DNA from: Erwinia_E haradaeae_A
Lineage (GTDB): Bacteria > Pseudomonadota > Gammaproteobacteria > Enterobacterales > Enterobacteriaceae
DNA length: 64,000 nucleotides
Direction of reading: 5' to 3'
NCBI RefSeq assembly: GCF_900698965.1
Contig: NZ_LR217725.1
Coordinates: 806,001 to 870,000, forward strand
Numbering within the stretch: the stretch's first letter is position 1; each line of letters opens with the position of its first letter. The position numbers and the translations under genes are program-made. A model generated the notes under the pieces. It saw only the letters and a list, made by a program, of their open reading frames with translations, ran no database searches and was not told the DNA's origin. Below are positions 57,925-64,000 of this stretch, in pieces.

Positions 57925-58839
57925 ATGATGGACACACCGGATATCTTTCTAGTTAAAGAGTTCTTACTTTCCCTTCAAGAGAATATTTGCCGAAAACTAG
58001 AAAAAGTAGACTGCACTGGTATTTTTATTAGAGATGCTTGGCAAGCACCAGGAAAAGGAGCAGGACGTAGCTGCATCCTTAAAAACGGAACAATATTTGA
58101 ACAAATAGGCGTTAACTTCTCGCATGTTTATGGAGATTCAATGCCTATCTTTGCCACCGCAAACCGTCCTGATCTTGCTGGTTGTAAATTCGAAGCAGTA
58201 GGTATCTCAGTAGTAATTCATCCTAATAATCCTTATATCCCTAGTAGCCATGCTAATATACGTTTCTTTATAGCGAAAAAACCAAAAAATACTCAACCTA
58301 TTTGGTGGTTTGGTGGTGGGTTTGACCTGACACCATTCTATGGTTTTATTGAGGATGTCGTGTTTTGGCATAAGAGCGCCTATGATCTTTGTCAGCCATT
58401 TGGTGACGGTTTATATGTGCGCTATAAGAAATGGTGCGATGACTATTTTTATCTTCGACATAGAAATGAACAACGTGGTGTTGGAGGATTATTCTTTGAT
58501 GATCTTTGTATTCATGGTTTTAATCACAGCTTTCAGTTTGCAAAGGCTGTAGGACAGAGTTTTTGTGATACTTATATACCAATTCTTGAAAAACGAAAAG
58601 TATTGGCATGGAGTAATCGAGAGCGTGATTTTCAGCTTTACCGTCGCGGTCGTTATATTGAATTTAATCTTGTATATGATCGCGGTACATTATTTGGCCT
58701 TCATTCTGGAGGACGCATAGAGTCAATTTTTATATCTATGCCGCCACTTGCTCGTTGGGAATATGACTATAAACCCCAGAAAGGAAGCCCAGAAGAGGCG
58801 CTTTATCGTGATTTTCTGATAGTTAAGGATTGGCTGTAA
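57925..58839 (+). CDS. hemF: Oxygen-dependent coproporphyrinogen III oxidase
   Basis: HemF decarboxylates coproporphyrinogen III to protoporphyrinogen IX in haem synthesis, using O2. The 304 residues compare with 299 in E. coli. The family signature is complete: NFSHVYGDSMP, NPYIPSSHANIRFF with the conserved His near 106, WWFGGGFDLTPFYGF, YFYLRHRNEQRGVGGLFFDDL and ERDFQLYRRGRYIEFNLVYDRGT in two consecutive blocks. The start is the first of two adjacent ATGs (57925, 57928). Presence of the aerobic enzyme fits a host-tissue lifestyle with oxygen. Confidence 0.97.
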   Translation: MMDTPDIFLVKEFLLSLQENICRKLEKVDCTGIFIRDAWQAPGKGAGRSCILKNGTIFEQIGVNFSHVYGDSMPIFATANRPDLAGCKFEAVGISVVIHPNNPYIPSSHANIRFFIAKKPKNTQPIWWFGGGFDLTPFYGFIEDVVFWHKSAYDLCQPFGDGLYVRYKKWCDDYFYLRHRNEQRGVGGLFFDDLCIHGFNHSFQFAKAVGQSFCDTYIPILEKRKVLAWSNRERDFQLYRRGRYIEFNLVYDRGTLFGLHSGGRIESIFISMPPLARWEYDYKPQKGSPEEALYRDFLIVKDWL

Positions 58840-60133
58840 TTAGGTGAATCTTATTAATATGAGCTTCTGAATGATAAAGCAGATAATAAAGCAGATAAAA
58901 TACATAAAGCACTGTTAAGATAACACAGAGCATAGCTTTGTTTGATTATGCAGTATTTTTATAAAACGCGTCATTCCTTAAATAGTGCTATAGCATTGAC
59001 AGTATAATCCATGGCCCCTAAGGAGATATATATATCTGGCATCCAATATGGTTCGATCAGGGGTTTCTATATAATCTAGGATTATAGCATGAGCGCATGC
59101 AGTATGCATGCTAACGAAAAATATACATATATTAAAAATCAAATATATTAAAGATATATATCAAACTAACAGTTATACATACAATTATATAGCTAGATAG
59201 CTACAAAACAGATCAAAAACAGATAAAACTAAAATATCTTGCAAGATCTTGCAAATGCCTAGATCTTTCAGCATCTCAGAATGAGCAATGCTGATTATTC
59301 TAAGATTCTGCCCAGAACTGAGTTATGGCTTGTTCTATTTTATAGAATACTCATCTCTCATTGAGCAACAGAGATTCATAAGGCATGTTAAAACTAAAAA
59401 CCTAGATCAGAATCTTACAACAGTTAATGGAAAAATATTCTCGACTCAGAATTCAGAGTAAGCCCTATTTCACTATTAGTTACATTGTAATTCATGGCTA
59501 CGCATGATTACTATACTGCAAATTATAACTAATCAGTGAATATTGAACATTGAATCATAGCAAATAATTCCATTTACCATGACATAAAAACTAACTATAG
59601 AACGTGTACCTGATCATCGTAGCTGACCATAACGCAATTCCACTCTTGTAATCTTTTGTAATACAGATTAAGTTTAACTTGTAGCTTAAAAAATAAACTC
59701 CTAGTTGCTCTATTGCTCTATTTTCTCTATTTCTTGAGGCTTAATGGTAACCATTTGATGAGGTATCTGATATATACTATACTCTTGTGATATATTAAAG
59801 TTATTTCAGGTGCAGAATAATGAGTTGCGTTACACACAGCGCTTGAGAGCGTGATCTAATTTAAAAACTACAACAGATATCTCTCTGAAGTAGAATGCTT
59901 ATAGTATTATGCTATATCTATCAACTGCAGCGATCGTGCGTGTCTAATTCATATAGAGTCACATTATTAAGTGATATATAAAAACATACTGTACACTGAC
60001 CTTTACCTATCAGATAATCCCTAGGTAATCCACCAGACTACTGCTATATACCTTCTGTTGTATGCCTTAATCAAGTACATAGTATTGGCATATTAATATA
60101 AGAGTAGCAGCACCTTAAAAGTGATTTAAGATA
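58840..60133. other. Intergenic desert hemF-sstT
   Basis: About 1.3 kb with no recognisable gene. Only short AT-rich repeats and a 7-bp GCATGCA inverted repeat near 59095-59112 are visible. Confidence 0.5.
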
Positions 60134-61396
60134 ATGAGAAAAGCATATAATAGGTGTCTCAAATTAAGCTTAATAACGCAAATTATCATTGGACTGATAT
60201 GTGGCGTTGTTTTTGCGTGGTTATCAGAAAGTTATGCAATAGCAGTAGGCATACTTGGAGAGTTATTCATTAACGCGTTAAAAGCAATTGCTCCTGTGTT
60301 GGTCCTAATGCTTATTCTTACCTCGATCGCCAGTTATCATAAAAGAAAGAATAGTAACATTCGTAAAGTTATTGTACTGTACCTTTTTAGCACATTTAGT
60401 GCTTCAATGGTGGCTTTAATCGCTAGCTATTTTATACCACAACACCTAACCTTAAAAACTACTACCACTGGGGCCAGTGTAATACCTCCTTCTAGTATTT
60501 TGGAGGTTCTGCATGGATTTTTGATCAGCATGATCACTAATCTCATTGAAGCATTGATGACTTCTAATTATATTAGCATTCTAATTTGGGGGGTAGGTTT
60601 AGGATTTGCCTTTCGAAACAGTAGTGATAACACACATGTTTTTCTAAAAGACATCTCAGACGCAATTACCCAATTAGTCTGTGTTATTATGAAATTTGCA
60701 CCAATTGGTATATTTGGTCTAATATCATCCAGTCTCGCCTCTACTGGATTTCATGCAGTATGGCAATACGCACATCTGATTAGTTTACTGATCGGATGCA
60801 TGCTGATTATTGCGTTACTTCTTAACCCTGTACTTGTATGGTGGCATATTCGTCGCAATCCTTATCCACTGGTTTTTACCTGTCTGCGCGAAAGCGGTAT
60901 TACTGCCTTCTTTACTCGTAGCTCAGTCGCTAATATTCCAGTCAATATGGCTCTTGCAAAAAAACTAGATTTAAACCCGAATACCTATACGGCGTCTATT
61001 CCAATTGGAGCAAATATTAGTATGGCTGGAGCATCCATTACCATTACAGTGATGACATTAGCAACTCTACATACTTTAAACATAAGCTTACATATCTCTA
61101 CTGCCATACTGCTTAGTATTGTAGCTTCTATCTGTGCATGTGGAGCATCTGCTATAGCGGGAGGCTCTCTTCTTCTGATACCAGTAGTTTGTAATATGTT
61201 TGGAATTCCCCATGCGGTGACAATTCAAGTAGTAGGGATTGGCTTTATTATTAGTGTCTTGCAAGATTCTGTAGAAACTGCATTAAATTCATCAGCAGGT
61301 ATTTTATTTACCGCCGCTGTTTGCATAGCTAAACAAGATCAACTTGAAAAGCGCACCCAATTTGCTACTACAGCGTCACCCTTTTTAGATAAGTAA
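60134..61396 (+). CDS. sstT: Serine/threonine:Na+ symporter SstT
   Basis: SstT imports serine and threonine with sodium; it belongs to the dicarboxylate/amino acid:cation symporter (SLC1) family. The 420 residues compare with 414 in E. coli. About eight hydrophobic helices and two re-entrant hairpins are expected; FFTRSSVANIPVNMALAKKL, SIPIGANISMAGASITIT and CGASAIAGGSLLLIPVVCNM are diagnostic. It is the only amino-acid importer in the window, and could supply serine to glyA. The last codons and the stop are tandemly duplicated just downstream. Confidence 0.95.
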   Translation: MRKAYNRCLKLSLITQIIIGLICGVVFAWLSESYAIAVGILGELFINALKAIAPVLVLMLILTSIASYHKRKNSNIRKVIVLYLFSTFSASMVALIASYFIPQHLTLKTTTTGASVIPPSSILEVLHGFLISMITNLIEALMTSNYISILIWGVGLGFAFRNSSDNTHVFLKDISDAITQLVCVIMKFAPIGIFGLISSSLASTGFHAVWQYAHLISLLIGCMLIIALLLNPVLVWWHIRRNPYPLVFTCLRESGITAFFTRSSVANIPVNMALAKKLDLNPNTYTASIPIGANISMAGASITITVMTLATLHTLNISLHISTAILLSIVASICACGASAIAGGSLLLIPVVCNMFGIPHAVTIQVVGIGFIISVLQDSVETALNSSAGILFTAAVCIAKQDQLEKRTQFATTASPFLDK

Positions 61397-61430
61397 GATA
61401 TTCATATTTTAGATAAGTAAGGTATTCATA
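61383..61430 (+). repeat. 24-bp tandem duplication over the sstT stop codon
   Basis: TTTTAGATAAGTAAG begins at 61383 and again at 61407, followed in both by ATTCATA-like sequence. The first copy encodes the last residues and stop of sstT; the second is non-coding. Only one base differs (AAGATATT against AAGGTATT). Confidence 0.85.
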
Positions 61431-61446
61431 AGACGTTAAATCATTC

Positions 61447-61489
61447 ATATTTGTATATATAAAAGTATCACTTTTATATATACAAATAT
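61447..61489. repeat. Perfect 19-bp inverted repeat, 5-nt loop
   Basis: Arms 61447-61465 and 61471-61489 pair exactly around TATCA. The stem is AT-rich (ATATTTGTATATATAAAAG). It begins 50 bp after the sstT stop, so it might protect or end that mRNA, although no T-run follows. Confidence 0.87.
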
Positions 61490-62211
61490 CAAAGTTAGCA
61501 GATATGTAAGATTTGATTAAAACATAACATCTATACTAAAATGTCATTACGTGACATGTCTAGCTAAATTACATGTCTATCTAACAGACTACTATTGTGA
61601 GTGTTTTTATTATGATCACGCATGTATTGAGTTAAGATATAACACAGGTCGTTTAGCATGGTAAGGATGCTCATGATATAATATTGTATTATTTAAAGAT
61701 TTTAAACACTACTAACACTGTTGATAGTAACATACTGTATTCTATCATAAATGGGAATAGATTTTTAAAAAAATAGTCTCTACTATCTTAGGTCAAGATT
61801 GATGTGTCTTATTAAGGATGGTTGTGTTTACTCATAGTGATTCACAATGTATTCTTCACTCTATACCTTTCAGTATCAGACTTTCAGTCTAATTAGAGTA
61901 TAACCAAGATGTCTACTAAAGAGTAGAGTATATCTAGGACGACAAAGTACATATCTCTATTTACTTGATTCTCCTGGATATACAGACTTTAAATAAATGC
62001 GTCTTAACACAATACATTTCTTAATACTGCCAGAACTATATTGATAGATATTTTATCCAGGATCATTAGCATTAATTACATAAAAATAATATGTATTGTA
62101 AGACCATCATATCAATGTGCATTCTGCATCGTTACACTACTGTAGTTAGATAACAAGCTCTAGCAAGAGCTGTTGTGCATACTGTTATTTTATGTATTAT
62201 AAATAATAACT

Positions 62212-62400
62212 TGACTCCACCCGATTCGTATCTCGAACTAGAGATGTTATATAACAATTTTACCTATAGCTGAAGAAAAAGTTATAAATGTGTGTATAGA
62301 TTAAAGCAATCAATACGCAAGGCATCTCTGATGCTCTAATACAAAATTAACACGCTATCTAATATTTCTAGATGCATATATTGTTAGATACATCTACCTC
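62212..62400 (-). pseudogene. glnK: Probable remnant of glnK (PII regulator)
   Basis: glnK follows mdlB in E. coli on the same strand. On the minus strand from 62400 the DNA reads EVDVSN (near EVKGFG), then Y*IAC*F (near YRGAEY), EMPCVLIA (near FLPKVKID), TFITFSSAIGKI (near EVIDIVSKAAYTGKI) and EIRIG (near VIRIRTG). The pieces keep order and approximate spacing but contain stops, and the N-terminal third is missing. Loss of PII signalling is expected in nutritional symbionts. The alignment is by eye and moderate at best. Confidence 0.45.
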
Positions 62401-62433
62401 TCTCCTCGAGATATTTGTTACACAGAATAGATC

Positions 62434-64000
62434 TCATGTAGCTGCACACTCTGCGCCAACTAGCTGCAAACGATACATCTGCCAGTATCTGCCTCGCATT
62501 TCTAGTAATGTTTGGTGATTACCTTTTTCGACTACCTGACCTCGATGTAATACAAGAATAGTATCTGCCTCAGTGATCGTAGACAGTCGATGAGCAATAA
62601 CTATCAATGTAGTATGCTGGCGGACTAAACATAAAGCTCTCTGGATCGCTTGCTCTGTTCCAGAATCAATATTAGCAGTAGCTTCATCTAAAATCAGTAT
62701 CTGGGGGATGATCGCTAACACACGTGCTATTGCTAATAATTGCTTCTGCCCAATGGAGAGGCAGTTACCTTGCTCTCCTAATTCTGTCAAAATACCTTGA
62801 GGCATAGAACGCGCAAGATCATCTAATTGAACTGCACTTAGTACATCCCATACTGCTTTCTCAGTAATATCTCTACCTAAGCTTACATTAGAAAAAAAAG
62901 TATCAGCTAGCACTACTGGATCCTGCTGAACCATTGCTATACTCTTTCGTAACGCAGAATGGCTTAATGAAGATATAGGCCTGCTATCAAGATAGATCTC
63001 ACCTTCACTAAGAGGGTAATACCCCATTAATAAATTAGCTAATGTGCTTTTACCACTTCCTGTTTGTCCAACTAATGCTACAAAATGGCGCTCTGGTATC
63101 GATATATTAATATTTTTTAATACTGGATACCCCGAACGATAGCTGAATGTAAGATTACAAATATCAATTTTTCCACTATTTAATGGTTGAATATCTTTAC
63201 CATAAGGCTGAGAGGGAGAGTCTATTAGTTCGAAAATCCTCTCACCTGCTACAGCAGCCTGCTGCAAAATCGACTGCTGTGTAGTAATTTCAATCAGTGG
63301 CTCATTCAGACGAGAAAGGTAATTAATGAAAGCATATAGGATGCCGACTTCTATTGTACTATCTGATGAGCAGCCATACAACATCATTAATCCGCATAAT
63401 ATTAACGCAGAAAAAAGACTAAGAAGAGGTCTTAATAAAAAACCTTCTAGTCGGAGAATATCCATTCGCGCTATATAATGCAAACGACTAGCCTTACCCA
63501 TGCGTTTACCGAAACGCGCCTGTTGGCGAAATTGCTGAATAATACTCATCCCGTTAATAACTTCATTAAAACCATTATTAATATCAGCTAAACAACTCCG
63601 TAATCGCCGAACGATTGGTGTACTATAGCGCTGATATATTAACATCACTGTTAACACTGCTGGGAAAATAGTTATTGCCACTAAAGCCATACGCCAATTT
63701 AGAGTAAACATTGCTATAAGCATCGATCCAACTAGAGCGGCACTACGAAGTGCAGTTGACACCACAGTGACATAAAGATCACGAACTACTTCAGTATCAT
63801 TAGTAACCCGAGAAATGATTTGACCAACAGGTTGAGTGTCAAAAGCACTTAATGGCTGACGCAAAGCCGCATCCATAACATTAGTGCGCAAATGCTGTAC
63901 AACTCCTACAGCAACCTGATTAAACCATAACGCCTGCCAATAGTACAGCAGTGCTGCAAATAGCTGTAGCAAGAGATAACTGATAATAATCATGCCAGAA
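62434..64000 (-). CDS. mdlB: ABC transporter, multidrug-like half transporter MdlB (5' end outside window)
   Basis: This is an exporter-type ABC half transporter with fused membrane and ATPase domains, probably working as a heterodimer with MdlA. The frame stays open to the window edge, so the N-terminus (about 65 residues by comparison with E. coli MdlB) is missing. The membrane domain includes AALRQPLSAFDTQPVGQIISRVTNDTEV in two adjacent blocks. The ATPase domain has Walker A GQTGSGKST, the Q-loop VQQDPVVLADTF, the signature LSIGQKQLLAIARVL, Walker B ILILDEATANID and the H-loop AHRLS. Substrate is unknown even in E. coli. In symbionts MdlAB is often kept, perhaps for envelope lipid export. 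Confidence 0.95.
   Translation of the reverse strand, partial: SGMIIISYLLLQLFAALLYYWQALWFNQVAVGVVQHLRTNVMDAALRQPLSAFDTQPVGQIISRVTNDTEVVRDLYVTVVSTALRSAALVGSMLIAMFTLNWRMALVAITIFPAVLTVMLIYQRYSTPIVRRLRSCLADINNGFNEVINGMSIIQQFRQQARFGKRMGKASRLHYIARMDILRLEGFLLRPLLSLFSALILCGLMMLYGCSSDSTIEVGILYAFINYLSRLNEPLIEITTQQSILQQAAVAGERIFELIDSPSQPYGKDIQPLNSGKIDICNLTFSYRSGYPVLKNINISIPERHFVALVGQTGSGKSTLANLLMGYYPLSEGEIYLDSRPISSLSHSALRKSIAMVQQDPVVLADTFFSNVSLGRDITEKAVWDVLSAVQLDDLARSMPQGILTELGEQGNCLSIGQKQLLAIARVLAIIPQILILDEATANIDSGTEQAIQRALCLVRQHTTLIVIAHRLSTITEADTILVLHRGQVVEKGNHQTLLEMRGRYWQMYRLQLVGAECAAT

Larger units (their letters stand above)
61397..62433. other. Intergenic region sstT-mdlB (contains glnK remnant)
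   Basis: About 1.0 kb without an intact gene between convergent sstT and mdlB. It holds the 19-bp hairpin at 61447-61489 and the glnK remnant at 62212-62400. The amtB gene that follows glnK in E. coli is not recognisable. Confidence 0.5.

Overview
The window reads as a piece of a shrinking gammaproteobacterial genome, almost certainly a heritable insect endosymbiont derived from Enterobacterales. Every recognisable protein is a close homologue of an Escherichia coli/Sodalis/Yersinia protein, mostly co-linear and of the same length. The sequence is AT-rich, most of all between genes. There are no intact insertion sequences, phages, CRISPR arrays or transferred islands. By my sum only about 62% of the 64 kb is coding (39 protein genes plus rnpB and two tRNAs). 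The rest is AT-rich desert. Sodalis-allied symbionts of mealybugs and similar sap feeders look like this, but I cannot name a species from sequence alone.

Layout. 1-5.6 kb: desert, rnpB with a good promoter, fabV (enoyl-ACP reductase), ndk. 6.2-11.8 kb: rlmN-rodZ-ispG-hisS, with rodZ cut down to its cytoplasmic and membrane part. 11.8-18.1 kb: a desert, then rpmF-(plsX)-fabH-fabD-fabG-acpP; plsX is a pseudogene, yceD looks like one, and fabD carries a single-base frameshift. 18.2-38.4 kb, minus strand: the ancestral greA-(yhbY)-rlmE-ftsH-folP-glmM-secG-leuU-metY-(rimP)-nusA-infB-rbfA-truB-rpsO-pnp-(nlpI)-deaD block, names in parentheses being eroded. 38.8-43.5 kb: mnmE, a 2 kb desert with a 22-bp perfect hairpin, and glyA. 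43.8-50.1 kb: complete sufABCDSE. 51-54.2 kb: lolCDE. 54.2-64 kb: cspC (after a broken yobF), hemF (after an eroded amiA), sstT and the 3' part of mdlB (followed by an eroded glnK).

Functionally this is a cell that keeps translation and RNA metabolism (nusA, infB, rbfA, rpsO, pnp, deaD, truB, rlmN, rlmE, mnmE, hisS, tRNAs, RNase P), Fe-S assembly by SUF, fatty-acid elongation on ACP, isoprenoid (ispG), folate/one-carbon (folP, glyA), amino-sugar precursor (glmM), haem (hemF) and lipoprotein export (lolCDE) functions. It is losing PlsX, RimP, NlpI, YhbY, AmiA and GlnK.

I found no convincing new multi-gene system. The points most worth a second look are: the fabD frameshift at a CCC-UGA site, where a +1 slip would restore exactly the family sequence; a set of long perfect hairpins scattered through the deserts; truncation of RodZ at its membrane anchor; and at least nine gene remnants still readable at their ancestral positions. 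Comparisons with E. coli proteins are from memory, not from a search.
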